Below, piece by piece: positions 1 through 10,919 of a stretch of DNA of 64,000 bases. The stretch lies in assembly GCA_009760855.2 (NCBI GenBank), contig WPIO01000011.1, forward strand, positions 5,211,001 to 5,275,000, given 5' to 3'. The stretch is from Cristatella mucedo (taxonomy: Eukaryota > Bryozoa > Phylactolaemata > Cristatellidae). The notes beneath the pieces are model-generated. The model was not told the DNA's origin. It saw only the letters and a list, made by a program, of their open reading frames with translations, and ran no database searches. The position numbers and the translations under genes were made by a program. Position 1 is the first letter of the stretch. Every line of letters starts with the position of its first letter.

Positions 1-1004
1 TGGGCCAAACCGGTGTGGATGTGACGGGCAGCTGGGCAGTTGATGACAGACCGGACGAGCCGAGTTTCGCGCCAGCAGTATGCGATTAAGGAGAGCTTCA
101 GAAAAAAGCTGCTATAGCGGCGCTTTCTTTCGCGTATACGTTTAGGGTCCCTTTTTGGAACGAGCCACAGTTCTTTAAAAGAGGCGATAATTTTAAGTTA
201 AGTATTTTTAGTTAATTCTTTATAGACCGGATTTTAAAAGGCATGCACACTGGTTGGCTTTTCAGTGTGAAACTTCAGGCTACGCAAATGAGAGTAGCAA
301 AGTATGTTGAGAGGGTTGGTCGAAAGCTGCTTCCCAGTAGTGAACCTTCGATGAGGAACTTGAGACTCGGCCAAAGTGACAAGTATAATTTTGCACAGGG
401 GCTACGCAGCCTTTCAGGGCCGCGTGCCTTCGTGGTGCCAAATTTAAGTTCTTCATCAAGGAGAAGCTACCACTTTTTTGAAAAATATACCAAATTTTGT
501 GCGAGGGAGATGACAAAGGCTTGTCGGGCGGTGCACCGCAGGCGTATAGCAGTAATAGGGCATTCTGGGAGGTACGAGCTCGGCGTCGCTGCTGGCGAAG
601 AAGTTACAGGCTCTATGGACCCTCCGACTGCGCAGTTTCAAGAACACTTACCCTATACAATCAGCGGTGGAAGTTGCCTAATTGACGCAATATGTACGTG
701 TTAACAGTAGCTAGTTACCGACAGGCGCCAACACGAAGCCCATGTCGTTTCGGGCAGCTTTAATCCGGGGGGAGCGCCCACGACGGGGCCCGATGAGCAA
801 TATCTTTCCAGAAGTTGCTTTGTGCATTCGCAACATTCTGGCTAGAGTTTTGTAACTCACTGCTTCTAGGTTTCCTGCCCGTGCGATAAGAAGCTTATGT
901 TTTATGCCAAACAAGTTAGCTTTGCCTGTCCGTCGTCAACTTAGCAACTGCCACATTCACACACTACTTCTCATCAATCTGTACTCGTTTCTATCAAGGG
1001 AGTG
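1..1004. other. Left flank, no gene recognised
   Basis: About 1 kb with no recognisable gene. A 153-codon open frame (243-704, plus) shows no family motif and no credible splice context. The window opens upstream of the first convertase exon found, so this is probably convertase intron or 5' flank. No signal peptide or prodomain resembling furin was found here. Confidence 0.5.
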
Positions 1005-1215
1005 TCGACATAATAATAATAATAATAATAGACTTGATAAAGCGCCAGTAGAGAACTCAGTCTCTCTCGAGGCGCTTTATATTTGCTGCAATAGAAACAC
1101 GATCGAATGGTCAGTGGTAGCATGCTCAATAAACAACAAGAACAACATCGTTAGGGGTGACATGCACTGGGTCAGCATGCAAGTGTGGTTAGTGGCGGTG
1201 TGCAGTGTCAGCCCG
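1005..1215 (-). mobile_element. LINE I 3' end fragment
   Basis: Starts with a (TAA)n run, then GATAAAGCGCC...GAGGCGCTTTAT and the motif GTTAGGGGTGACATGCAC. On the minus strand these match the 3' untranslated region and (ATT)n tail of the better preserved LINE I copy at 54985-56780. Only the 3' end is present, as is usual for 5'-truncated LINE insertions. Confidence 0.8.
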
Positions 1216-1720
1216 AATTTTCAAGGTTTTGTCACTCACTCTTAGGCTTCCTTATTCTTTTGCTTAAGACTTCTTATTGGAATTAATTTCTCACTTGGCT
1301 TCGCATTGAACCAGACGCTCTTCTGAATTCAGCCGTTTCCCTGCATGTGCCCCTATTTCACTTCAAATCTTGAGAAGACCGTCCATTTTGTTACTGCGCC
1401 TCCTGAGCTTGAACTGTGCTACCGACTGACATTAGGTCACACACACACACACACACGCATGCACGCACGAACGCACGCACGCACACGCACGCACGCACGC
1501 ACACGCACATGCACACACACACACACATATATAAATATATATATTTATCCTGAAAGTGAGCTTTTCCTCAAAGCTTCTCCCCTGTCCGTGTAAACTGTTT
1601 TCGCTTGGGTTCTGAAGTTATTCGCTTAGTGACTAATTAGTTTACATGCTTTCTGTTCAGCAATTGTAAAGTGCCTTGAATGAGACTTGGTTATCTCAGG
1701 GTGCTCTATACCTGTTAGAG
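1216..1720 (+). mobile_element. Decayed LINE I ORF2 C-terminus and tail, split by a (CA)n repeat
   Basis: A degraded plus-strand reading (KVLSLT, then SLQILRRPS) resembles the LINE I ORF2 C-terminus (FKVLSLIFRSLH, SLEIPRTNLKSF). A tail-like AAAGTGCC...CAGGGTGCTCTAT follows at 1667-1712. It is head-to-head with the minus-strand fragment at 1005-1215. A dinucleotide repeat separates the coding-like part from the tail. Confidence 0.45.
1438..1545. repeat. (CA)n / (ACGC)n microsatellite
   Basis: Alternating CA and CGCA units, ending in a short (AT)n run. Confidence 0.9.
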
Positions 1721-2024
1721 GTAGCCAACCATATGAGGGCTAATCGGGATTGTTGCATGGGGGGATCAAGCCGCCCACCATGCGCTTCAGCGTCTGCCAA
1801 AGGGAGGGGTAGGGGACCATCGGTTCCATTCCAACGCCCATGAGCCAAGCCAAAAACCAAGGAAGCGTGGATGAAGCCACCAGCACGCGCCAACTTTGCA
1901 AATTTAAGTAATTAGATCCACTTGGATTAAAGTAATTCTGGTCTTATATATACATACACATGTATATAAGTATATATGCATTGAACATATATACAGTATA
2001 TATATATATATATATATATATACA

Positions 2025-2076
<52 letters not shown>

Positions 2077-2223
2077 TCTTCGAGATGGACAAAATATTCG
2101 ATACTGTGTGATAACACAATTACGGCAAAATTCTTTACAGTCAGCTCACAGGCACTATTTACTCTCCATGGCCAAACCCTTGTAACTAGTATTCGCATAA
2201 GACTTGTTAAATAAATAAATAAT
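1721..2223. other. Non-coding stretch with a (TA)n microsatellite
   Basis: No gene seen. It contains an almost pure TA run at about 1987-2073, interrupted by two CAGTATA units. Confidence 0.8.
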
Positions 2224-2390
2224 AAATCCTAGCTGATTAAACAGCCTCTTTTTGTATAGCGACAGAAGAGCTTATACGGCTATCACCACCGCTTGCAGTG
2301 GCAATAAAGAATCGCCCACCGCAGGAATTGAACCCACGACCTCGGTCCCGAGGTCGTGAAAGCAACCACCTTACCTAGTGTGCCATCACG
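2224..2390 (-). mobile_element. SINE-A, complete tRNA-derived copy
   Basis: Read on the minus strand it begins CGTGATGGCACACTAGGT (A-box-like). It carries a B-box-like GGTTCAATTCC and ends CTTCTGTCGCTATACAAA...AATCAGCTAGGATT. The same unit recurs at 5127 and 52430, which fixes its ends. Its 5' end lies only 39 bp upstream of the first convertase exon. Confidence 0.85.
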
Positions 2391-2429
2391 TTGTTAGTGG
2401 CGCGTGCCTATTTTATGACGCGTGCTGAG

Positions 2430-2585
2430 CAATGGTTTTTGCAGCGTGGCGTGCCTGGAACTAATGCAAGGCTTGACATGAACGTGAGAAAAGCATGGGC
2501 TCGAGGCTACACCGGACGAGGAGTTGTGGTCACTATACTGGACGATGGCATCGAGAAGTCGCATCCGGATCTGGAGAAGAACTAC
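2430..2585 (+). CDS. Convertase exon 1 in this window (catalytic Asp)
   Basis: Encodes residues 1-52, from QWFLQRG through ARGYTGRG and the catalytic ILDDGIE to HPDLEKNY. The donor is TAC|GTTCGT. The acceptor is set at GAG|CAATGG because similarity to furin starts at the Gln-Trp. The polypyrimidine tract is weak, so the 5' boundary is the least certain in the gene. Confidence 0.85.
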
Positions 2586-5500
2586 GTTCGTAGCACCAGC
2601 TTGCGTTCACTTGCAAACGCACTCGCGGCTCGCTCGAATTCTACGTGCTGTAGATACTTTAATGGAACAAGCTCAGTGCTTGGGATGTGTGTTTGTTCAG
2701 TGTCATGTGAATTTATGCTGTATTTTCTGTGTTGTGCAGTGCATGTTGTATTAATTGTGTGTTAATTGTTGTGTTAATTGTGTGTTCTGTGCGTGCGTGA
2801 GTGTGTTGCAAGTGTGCGTTCATGCCTTTTATATGCATTTGCCGTGTTTTTTGCTGCGTTCATGTACGCGGCGTGTGTGCGCATTCGCTCGCGGCGGCGT
2901 GCAGAGTGAAAGACCGGTCTGCTTATTTATTCTCATGCTTATTTATTCTCATTACGCTACGCTACGCCTCTGCTTCTCCAGGATCCGGAGGCTAGCTACG
3001 ATGTCAACGACCGCGACAATGATCCATCACCACGGTACGACAATACGAACGAAAACAGGTGACTAGCACTGACGTGACAGAAAGTGCTTACGACAAACGC
3101 CTTTCCGTCAGACTCAGAGTCTCCACCCATGGACTGTCTCGGATCTGCTCGATTTCTGCCTCGACGGCATCTAGCGGCGATGTTTTGCTTTCTGCTTTCG
3201 GCACTTAGGCACGGCACGAGATGCGCAGGGGAGGTGGCAGCTGTGGCCAACAACGGAATCTGCAGCGTCGGAGTGGCGCACGAAGCTAGCGTAGGCGGCA
3301 TTCGCATGCTCGATGGCGACGTCACTGACTCGGTGGAGGCCAATGCGCTCAGCTATAACAGCCAGCACATTGACATATACAGCATATCGTGGGGACCAGA
3401 GGACGACGGGAAAACGGTAGACGGCCCAGGCTCTTTGGCAAGGAGAGCGCTTCGTGACGGTGCTGCTAAGGTATGTGCTGCTCAAGCCTCAAGGTTTGTG
3501 CTCAAAGAATGAAATTTAGTGAATCGGCTGACCGACTGTCCGACGGCTCTTTATCCAAAGCACAGCTCCGTTGGCGGAGGCAGTTGTGTGTGATCGCGGC
3601 AGCCTCCAATGCACCCTGGGATTCGGGTGGTCTTGAATGATCAGTGTTTGGGAACCTCCGCACGGTCTCAGAGGCGTCTGGTTGAAACTAAAGAATGTCA
3701 TTAGGCAACGAAGCCAGGCAATGACTTTTTTCGGAGAGCAGCTGGTAGCCTTAACAAGCGCACGTGTCCTGGTCCAAGTCGTTTTCGATTGAGCCAGACT
3801 TAACGAGTTCTCGGTGCTCAGATCCTGGGCAACGGAGCTAGCTATTAAAGTGTCGCAATTTCTTGGCATTGCTCAGCACGACTTCTTTGTTCTGATCCAT
3901 TAACGCCCGACCCTCGAACCGTTGCATTGGTTTGCTTCGCAACGCCAAAGATTCGCACCACAACAAGCTTGAGCGAACTGACGTACTTTCCTGGCATTGC
4001 TTGATGTAGGAGTTCCTTGGTCGACGAATACAATTACTTAGGGTCTATATCAAACAGATACGTGCTCTCGGAAGAGGGATATGAATGAGCAGTTAAAACA
4101 CTCTATGGGCTTTCGGTGTTCCTCTTCGCCCAAGGTCAATCGCTGAGCCCCGACATATAATGTAGGTAGCTCACGGTAAGAAACCCTATTGTTCATGCTT
4201 GGTTTGTTTGCAAAGCCCCGAATGAAGACGCCATCGGGGCATCATCCTGCATGTTAAACGGTCAACACATGTGAATATGCTGCCCTGGGTTAACGGGGGG
4301 GGGGGCATGTGTGCCAAGGTAAAGGCCCGGTGCGCTTCTCTGGCCCTGGTGACTGCGTAATACTCAGCGACGGGATCGGAAGACCTGGAATCAAATCACC
4401 CGATCGAGAAGGAATTGTAGTCTGGAGTGTGTTTAAACTTAGGCTATGCTGGATACTGTTCGTGGAGGAATCTCACGTCCACTATGTAAATAAACATTAT
4501 TTTTTCCACCTTCCTGGCGTAGCAGGGTTGGCGTCCGAGCCCTCGGGATGACCGAGTTCGATGAGCACTGGCGAGGTGCCAGCTGTAACCCACCGGGTGG
4601 CCGATCATTTAGGATGCGGTACGGGGGGGGGGGGGCGCGAAGCCTACGTCAGCATTCCCACTGTTCGGTCGAGCGAAGACAACTACTATAATTCGGAATA
4701 CGAACGCTTCTCGGTAAGGGTGTGCTTGGCGATTTGTTGACTTTCCCAATGAACTGAAGCAGTGAGGATCGGAGTTCCCTACGACTCAGACCAATAGCGG
4801 AGCACTTGGTAACGGGCACTTACATAGAGCGAACCGGCGAGACTGTTTAGCTTCGGGATAATAACTTAACGACGAGAGCACTAGCAGGAGCAAGATTAGC
4901 GACGCAAGCCTAAAAGAGCTCACTTTTGCAGAGTCTCGATGAATTCTTGTAGCTGATAAAATATGAGTTTTGAGCGAATTCGGCAGCTGAAAGCTCCAAC
5001 TGCAACCCGCCAGAGGACGACTCCGTGCTTCCAGTTTTCATTTAGTAATCGGCCCAATCACTTCGCACTTCTCACCTCATCGTTTCTTCAGACGCCTCGC
5101 GACAGCAGCTCTGCTTAGACGCTAGCCGTGATGGCACACTAGGTAAGGCGGTTCCTTTCACGACCTCGGGACCGAGGTGGTGGGTTCGATTCCTGCGGTG
5201 GGCGATCCTTTATCGTCACTGCAAGCGGAGGTGATAGCCGTAAAGGCTCTTCTGTCGCTATACAAAAAGAGTCTGTTTAATCAGCTAGGATTTTTTTATA
5301 CCTTGTAAGTGTGAGCTCGGTGCTCACAACGTTCGTTTAATTGACACCTCGCTGCCCATTTGCACAGCGATGTGCCGCTCCGGAAGAAAAAGCTCGGTTT
5401 TTATTCTATGGCGGCCGGCGACGATATAGTGATGACGTGCAGCTTGGCCAAAAGGAGAGCAGGGTCGTGAGCGGCAGCTACGCATCGACGCTCGCTGTCA

Positions 5501-8500
5501 CCCCTTGAACTGTCACGCTGTCACCTCTTGAACTGTCACGCTGTCACCCCTTGAACTCATCGAGTGCTCGATTTGCTCGATTCTCTAACGCCGACTGTTC
5601 TAACATTGAACAGTGACTGACTCGTCGTAGCGAAAACCTTAGAAGCCCTCTCTAACTCCTACGAATCTCCTATGAATGAGCTACAAAGTGCATCCAGCGA
5701 GATAGAAAGATGTTCTCAATTTGTGCGTCAACAATCTTCTCGGGCTCGGTAGTTTGTATGTGCGCTCGCTAGAGGGCACTACCGAAAGTCGCAGTGCGAG
5801 ATGGCGGCGGACCAGTTGCTTTGGCCAGCTGCCAGTCACAAAGTAAACCTGCAACCTGGGTATCTGCTGACCCAGAGCTGTCAGGACACTGATCTTCTGC
5901 ATGATACACAACTTTAAAAGAAACGCCGTGTAAAGCACAGGCTTGAACGCTACTTTAAGAAGTCTGGGTCAGACGACAACCTAGCCAGTTTTAAAGACAT
6001 CTTAAGTTTAAAAAAGTCGGGGCTTTTTTCAATCAAAATTGAAGACCTTACAGTAAGAACAAACAAAATTTGCAAGACTGAATGATTTGCTTGCCAAATC
6101 TGGCAGGTCTCGCTCTCCAGATAATAAGGGTTTAGCCAATACGTCCTACGCCTTTTTCGCTAAAAAAAAATAGCACATATTCGTGCATCCATCAAGTCAC
6201 CTCCGACTGAAACAGATATAGAGTCGCCATCTGTGACTTTCAAATATTAGGTTTTAGAGTTTTGCGTCCTTGAAGTAGCTTCCTTTCTAGTGAGTTCATT
6301 AGACTTTAAGGAATTCAAATACATTTTCCCTATTAGTAACATGTCTTAAAGATTTTTTATTCGTGTGTATAATACCTACAGATTCGGCAGTAGGGGCTTG
6401 TTGAGCTGCAGATGACTAGCTTTTACACTTGACAAACTTTTAAGCCTCTATATTCTGGTAGCGCTTTATGTTGACACTCGCTCCGGTAAGCTACACCACC
6501 AGCCTCTTCGGGCTCAAGTTTAGCTATGATTTCTGCAAACCAGGGTCGCAAGGGAAAAGGATCCATCTTTGTGTGGGCTTCTGGAAACGGAGGTCGCGAC
6601 ATGGACAACTGCAACTGCGACGGCTACACGAACAGTATATACACGCTGTCAATAAGCAGCGTGACGGAGAACGGCTACGTGCCCTGGTGAGAAACCGTGG
6701 CTGATTGTCCCGATGGCTGATGTGGCATTTCAGCGGCCATCCCAATCTGTCAACGCTGTCACCGAATCCGACTTGGTGAGCTAATAGCCACGACTCCACC
6801 TGCAGGTACTCGGAGGCCTGCTCTTCTACTTTGGCCACGACATTCAGCAGTGGTGGTCCTTCTGAAAGGCAAATCATGACGACAGACCTGCGCAAGAACT
6901 GCACGGACACTCACACGGGCACATCGGCTAGCGCTCCTCTGGCCGCCGGCATCTGTGCACTGGCGCTGCAAGCCAAGTAAGCTACGGTCGCCTGGACGCC
7001 AATTCGGCGAGCGGCATTCACTGCACTGCGGCTCTCACCCTGATTAGCTCCGTGTACTAGGGCTGCCAGGCCCGATCTACTTTGCACATGCTGTCGTGCG
7101 AGCTTGTCCTGATTCCTTAGTAATACCAGCCCATCGGCACCACCAGCAGGGTGACCAGATTCCCGTGAGGGACAGCTCTTTTGATGAGCACATTAATCTG
7201 TCACCCGCGGCACTCGATGTCGTGCAGCCCCAGTCCTGAACAAGTTGATTCGCTCGCACACAATTGACTGCAAAACCCGTCTATGTAAGCTGCTAGGCCT
7301 GTCTGTGTGGGCTTCTAGGCTTTCTTGTCGTTGGGCTGTTGTATTTCTTGCTTCCTTAAATTATTAGTCTGCCATCTGGCTTAAGGGTTTCTATAGGAGA
7401 CAACGAAGCCTTGTCATTGCCTCAAGTCTTCCAAAATGCATATGTTCATCAATCTGTTGACTGCTAGCCCCAAGCTGTGGGACTCTATACGTCTTGTTTG
7501 CATTTGCTTGAACTCATCTGGCCCTTTGTTATTGTTTAGCCCTTCACTAACCTGGCGAGATATGCAGCACCTGGTCATCATGACGGCCAACCCTACTGGC
7601 TTGCTTTCTCTCGGAGAATGGCGAACTAACGGCGTTGGGCGAAATGTCAGTCACAGCTTTGGATACGGCATGATGGACGCGGCCGCCATGGTCACTTTGG
7701 CTGAGAATTGGACCACCGTGCCCGAGCAGCACATCTGCGAGATCGAGTCGACACGAATGAACGAGTGAGCGCTGCCCGGCCTTTGGCGAGGGGACAGAGC
7801 CAGCGCAGCAGTGGAAAAGATTGGGCACCGACCGACCGGAAAACTTTGCTCACGGTGCTGCTCGCTGTGCTTGCTCTCTGTAGGATAATTCCTCAGACGG
7901 GCAAGATCGTCATTCCACTGATGGTAGATGGGTGCGACGGTGACCTCGACAGGAACGTCAAATATTTGGAGCATGTGCAGGCCAAGATCTCGCTCAGCTC
8001 CAGTCGTCGCGGCGACATAAGCATTTACCTTAGGTCCCCTCAGGGCACACTATCAACATTGCTGGCTCAAAGGTAAACCAGCCGGCAGACGGAGTCTCGC
8101 GGCTGCATGCCCGTTGCTTGCTACTGAGCTCGTGAGACAGATGGGCTGCTGCTGCTGCAGCTCAGCAGTCACCCAGCTCAACCGGCATGCAGCGAACATG
8201 GCTCCTGCTACGCATTCATTTCAGGCCCAACGACAATAGCAAGCAGGGATTCACGAATTGGGCATTCATGACAACTCACATGTGGGGCGAAAAAGCACTG
8301 GGTACTTGGCACCTGGAAGTGCACAACGGATATCGAGCAAGTACGATGACTGCATTACAAGCCACGCCTATTCTGCAGAGGACATATATGAGCCCACTTC
8401 CTTCCCTACTAAAGTGTAGCGACGACAGATTTGTCTTTTGCTTTTCTTCGCATTGTATCGTCAAATGAATCATGATAAGACCGAGGTCGTGGGCTAGAGC

Positions 8501-8875
8501 CCCGTGGCATACAGGAAGCGCCTTTGATAGAGGTTAAGTTCTCTTACGCCATTGTACAATTGAATTATATGTAACATCAGGCTGATGTGCAACGGTCACT
8601 TTTGAGGCCTTTAATAAGATAGTCAAAAAATGCAGTTCATTTGTATAGCGCCCTGAGAGAACTTAATTTTTATTCAGACGCTTCACATAAGCCACGGGGC
8701 TCGCGCCCACAACCTCGGTCATCAAATATATTCATCTAGACATTGGTTGGAGCGAGGACCGTAACCACTGGGCCAAAGCAGCACGGCATAGTGTTGATTA
8801 TTATGGTGACTTTTATCACCAAAAGGTAGAGATGTTCCACCGCATTTTTGCTGCAACTTGTGTTTACGTGTTTCG

Positions 8876-8917
<42 letters not shown>

Positions 8918-9925
8918 TGCGTGCCTGTGTGTGTGTGTGCATGCAGGAATAAGAGTATTTTAATAACGACAAAGGTAGAATGTCTTTGTCGAGCGATGAC
9001 GGGTGCTGATATAAAAAACAGTGATAACGAACAAGGCGTTTCCCTTTGAAAAAAACCACGGTCAAAGTTTCGCCGTCGCGTTCGTGGTGGGTGGATCGAA
9101 CAAGGCGCTGCTGCGAAACTGCTTGTTGCGTCTGACCATTTTAGCAAAGCTTCATCCTCGTGTCTTTTTGCAGCGAAAGCGGCGCGCCTTCAGTCGTGGT
9201 CGCTGATTATACACGGAACGAACAGGTCGCTGCTCGGCAGCGGCGAGGCCGAGCAGCGACCCCAGCTGACACGAAGTGTCGTGAGGGAAGCTGGCGGCGT
9301 CGGGGCCAGCAGTGGCGTCGGCACCAGAGGCCGAGCAGGACAGTGGACGCTGGCTCGACAGCCTGCACTCTCTGGCCGGCCTGCTGCTTCAGCAGTTGCT
9401 GCTTCTACTGGCCTCGAGGATGACGACGACGGTCAGATGATTGCGCGCTCCGACGGGCCAGCACCGCTGCCGGCTGCAAGCTCGTGGCTCAGCCCGAGCG
9501 ATCGAGTCGACCACCCGCTGGTGCCATCGCTGGCAACAGCTGCTGGAGGACACCGTGGCAGAGGCGACGAGCGCCGGTGGCCTGGCATAGCGGCTTCCGG
9601 TTGCAAGGAAGCGACGGACGGCAGCACCGGTGCCGTTCGCTCCTTCGTACATGGCGACCACAGGCACGAGCTGCCGTGTTGGCCAGACCATGGCAGCCTG
9701 ATCGCATCTGGAGATGGAGACGACGAGGGCGGAGGCGACGACGATAACGACAGTGCCTCGTGGGCAGATGAGAATTTTCTGCGGAGCAGCAGCGTGGGAG
9801 TTAGCGACACTGCAGCGCCAATCGTTGCCGGTGACGAAGAGAGCTTGGATCCGTCATTCAGCTTGCCCTCGACGCAGCGCCTCGACGTCCAGCACACCGC
9901 CAGACGACAGCAGGCTGGCAAGTGA
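2430..9925 (+). CDS. FURIN-like: Furin-type proprotein convertase (subtilisin/kexin family), nine exons, 5' end missing
   Basis: Calcium-dependent serine endoprotease that cleaves precursor proteins after paired basic residues in the secretory pathway (family knowledge). Exons 2430-2585, 2982-3058, 3209-3470, 6544-6686, 6806-6976, 7540-7764, 7884-8072, 8225-8340 and 9174-9925 join in one frame with GT-AG introns, giving 696 visible residues. The catalytic triad is present: Asp38 (ILDDGI), His79 (HGTRCAGE) and Ser253 (HTGTSASAP). Oxyanion Asn180 (ASGNGG) argues against PC2, which has Asp there. The P domain (about 345-462) keeps SRRGD and ends LIIHGT. The remaining 234 residues are polar and acidic, with no membrane segment or Cys-rich repeats. 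Signal peptide and prodomain exons were not found in the window. Furin versus PC5/PACE4 orthology is unresolved; VPEQHICE recalls the latter. Confidence 0.93.
2982..3058 (+). CDS. Convertase exon 2
   Basis: Reads [19 protein letters not shown] and NTNENR, matching the furin segment DVNDxDxDPxPRY. Acceptor TTCTCCAG|GATCC, donor ACAG|GTGACT. It ends within the Arg codon that exon 3 completes. Confidence 0.93.
3209..3470 (+). CDS. Convertase exon 3 (catalytic His)
   Basis: Starts at CACTTAG|G and encodes [32 protein letters not shown] and [15 protein letters not shown], a near-exact furin-family core. The donor is GCTAAG|GTATGT. The 262 nt keep the frame with both neighbours. Confidence 0.95.
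5127..5297 (+). mobile_element. SINE-A, complete copy
   Basis: Runs from CGTGATGGCACACTAGGT to AATCAGCTAGGATTT, with B box GGTTCGATTCC. It is in the opposite orientation to the copy at 2224-2390, so the two flank convertase exons 1-3 as an inverted pair. Confidence 0.88.
5494..5560. repeat. 23-bp tandem repeat, about 2.8 copies
   Basis: The unit GCTGTCACCCCTTGAACTGT plus CAC repeats with one C/T change. It is intronic. Confidence 0.85.
6544..6686 (+). CDS. Convertase exon 4 (oxyanion Asn)
   Basis: Acceptor CAAACCAG|GGTCGC. Encodes [12 protein letters not shown] with the oxyanion-hole Asn, then [17 protein letters not shown]. It ends CCCTG|GTGAGA, splitting the Trp codon. Confidence 0.95.
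6806..6976 (+). CDS. Convertase exon 5 (catalytic Ser)
   Basis: Acceptor CCTGCAG|G. Encodes [26 protein letters not shown] and the active-site [14 protein letters not shown]. Donor GCCAA|GTAAGC. Confidence 0.95.
7540..7764 (+). CDS. Convertase exon 6 (end of catalytic domain)
   Basis: Acceptor TTGTTTAG|C. Encodes [31 protein letters not shown] and [12 protein letters not shown], the conserved end of the catalytic domain and the link to the P domain. Donor AACGA|GTGAGC. The apparent stop at 7766-7768 lies in the intron. Confidence 0.94.
7884..8072 (+). CDS. Convertase exon 7 (P domain, first part)
   Basis: Acceptor CTCTGTAG|G. Encodes [20 protein letters not shown] and [15 protein letters not shown]. 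The SRRGD site is conserved in the P domain of furins. Donor CAAAG|GTAAAC. Confidence 0.94.
8225..8340 (+). CDS. Convertase exon 8 (P domain, second part)
   Basis: Acceptor CATTTCAG|G. Encodes [19 protein letters not shown] and WHLEVHNG, matching furin GFNDWAFMTTHSWDE. Donor GAGCAA|GTACGA leaves one base of a codon that the last exon completes. Confidence 0.92.
8478..8558 (+). mobile_element. SINE-B, 3' part
   Basis: GAGGTCGTGGGCTAGAGCCC, then GAAGCGCC...GAGGTTAAGTTCTCTTACGCC, matches the 3' half of the complete SINE-B copy at 24293-24430. Confidence 0.8.
8639..8785 (-). mobile_element. SINE-B, nearly full copy
   Basis: On the minus strand: TTTGGCCCAGTGGTTACGGT (tRNA A-box-like), GAGGTTGTGGGCGCGAGCCC (B-box-like), then GAAGCGTC...AGTTCTCTCAGGGCGCTATACAAA. 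It forms an inverted pair with the fragment at 8478. Confidence 0.8.
8876..8942. repeat. (GT)n microsatellite
   Basis: Pure then interrupted GT/GC repeat inside convertase intron 8. Confidence 0.9.
9174..9925 (+). CDS. Convertase terminal exon (end of P domain and C-terminal tail)
   Basis: Acceptor CTTTTTGCAG|CG. The first codons read [13 protein letters not shown], the typical end of a convertase P domain (compare LTKFTLVLYGT in furin). This confirms the join to exon 8. The frame then stays open for 234 residues to a TGA at 9923. The tail is rich in Gly, Ala, Ser and acidic residues ([13 protein letters not shown]) and lacks a transmembrane segment. A hydrophobic reading near 9350-9410 is in another frame. 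A further unrecognised splice is possible but not needed. Confidence 0.8.
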
Positions 9926-10919
9926 TTGTCAGTTGGCGATTTTTTGTTCGCATTGCTGCCACCGTAAGCATTACCTTCGGCACACTAGGCTCGTCGGCGT
10001 GGTGCAATCTCGGTGGCAAACCATAGCTAGTCGCCAGTTAGGCCAGCCGCTTAGAAATGCACTCGTGCTGCTGAGGCTCAATCGTGGTAACACTTTTGGA
10101 AAGCCGTCTCAAATTTGCCATCTGCAGGCTTCTAAAAAAAGATCTTTACTACGGTCGACTTCCCGAAACAGGCAGAACGTTTTGGAGCAAGGAATTTACT
10201 TTCTTAATAACAATAACAACAAAAGCAATACATGTGCTATAGTACCCTTAGAGAACGAAATTTCTTTCCTGGCACTTTATATTAGCTACTTAGTTCTTAA
10301 CGCCAGGGGCGTTGATAAGACTCAGTGAAGTTGGCGAGGATTATGGAAGCTCTCCGAGGTATTCATCCCGGTCCTTCTATAACCACGGTTTGACACCCTG
10401 GCTTTACTCATCGAAGCATACGAGGTCATAAAGGATTGACATAATTGTTGTGCGGAACAGAGCAGCGGCTGTAGAGGCAAAGTAGCAGGCGAAGGTCATT
10501 CTATTGAGCAGGTTGCGGCTGCTTCGACCTAAGCAAATGGCTTGCCTGGAGAAAAAGCTGGGCGGACGCTTCGTAGAATTAACTACACAGTGGAACATAG
10601 CAGTGCGTAGTGAGACATAGTGGGGGACATAGCGGTGCACATAGTGGGGGACCTGCAAGCGAATCGCTCGTGTGCAGTGTGCGTTCTTGTTGCACCAGCA
10701 CTCGAGTGAACCAAATACTGAGCTCGGAGTGGGCTTTCCATTGGTCCAAAGAGTTTTTGACGCCAACCGAGCACGCTGAAAGACGTCGCAAAACACTTGC
10801 GGAGATCGCCGGTCAGCATACTGAGCCGTATGCGAGTGAATTCCGTGCGAGATCTCGTCGCGCTCTTCTAAAGCGCTCTGCTTGCATGCGACGCGAGACG
10901 AAGCGCTGCGCTGCGCCAC
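9926..10919. other. Convertase 3' flank, no gene recognised
   Basis: No AATAAA was seen close after the stop. Contains a decayed LINE I tail at 10203-10295 and a short GACATAGTGGGGGACATAG-like tandem near 10611-10652. Open frames at 10404-10991 (minus) show no family features. Confidence 0.55.
10203..10295 (-). mobile_element. Decayed LINE I 3' tail
   Basis: AATAACAATAACAAC, then GTACCCTTAGAGAACGAAAT and GGCACTTTATATTAGCT, match the minus-strand LINE I tail seen at 30430 and 62270. Confidence 0.6.

Larger units (their letters stand above)
3471..6543 (+). other. Convertase intron 3 (3.07 kb)
   Basis: The longest intron of the visible gene. It holds poly(G) tracts at 4295-4305 and 4623-4635, a SINE-A copy at 5127-5297 and a 23-bp tandem repeat at 5494-5560. 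Small open frames inside (for example 4309-4551) have no family resemblance. Confidence 0.85.
8341..9173 (+). other. Convertase intron 8
   Basis: Holds two SINE-B fragments in opposite orientations (8478-8558 and 8639-8785) and a (GT)n microsatellite at 8876-8942. Confidence 0.8.

Noticed and set aside
243-704. 153-codon plus-strand frame, considered as a convertase prodomain exon
   Set aside because: Lacks the prodomain features (basic cleavage site, DP-x-F-x-x-QW junction) and has no similarity to furin-family prodomains.
2224-2390. Functional tRNA gene
   Set aside because: A- and B-box-like motifs are present, but the unit continues into a conserved non-tRNA body and tail repeated many times in the window. 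It is a SINE.
9351-9411. Hydrophobic Cys-rich segment considered as the convertase transmembrane helix
   Set aside because: It is in a different frame from the one that continues the P domain, and the in-frame sequence is polar. Using it would need an unsupported frameshift or splice.
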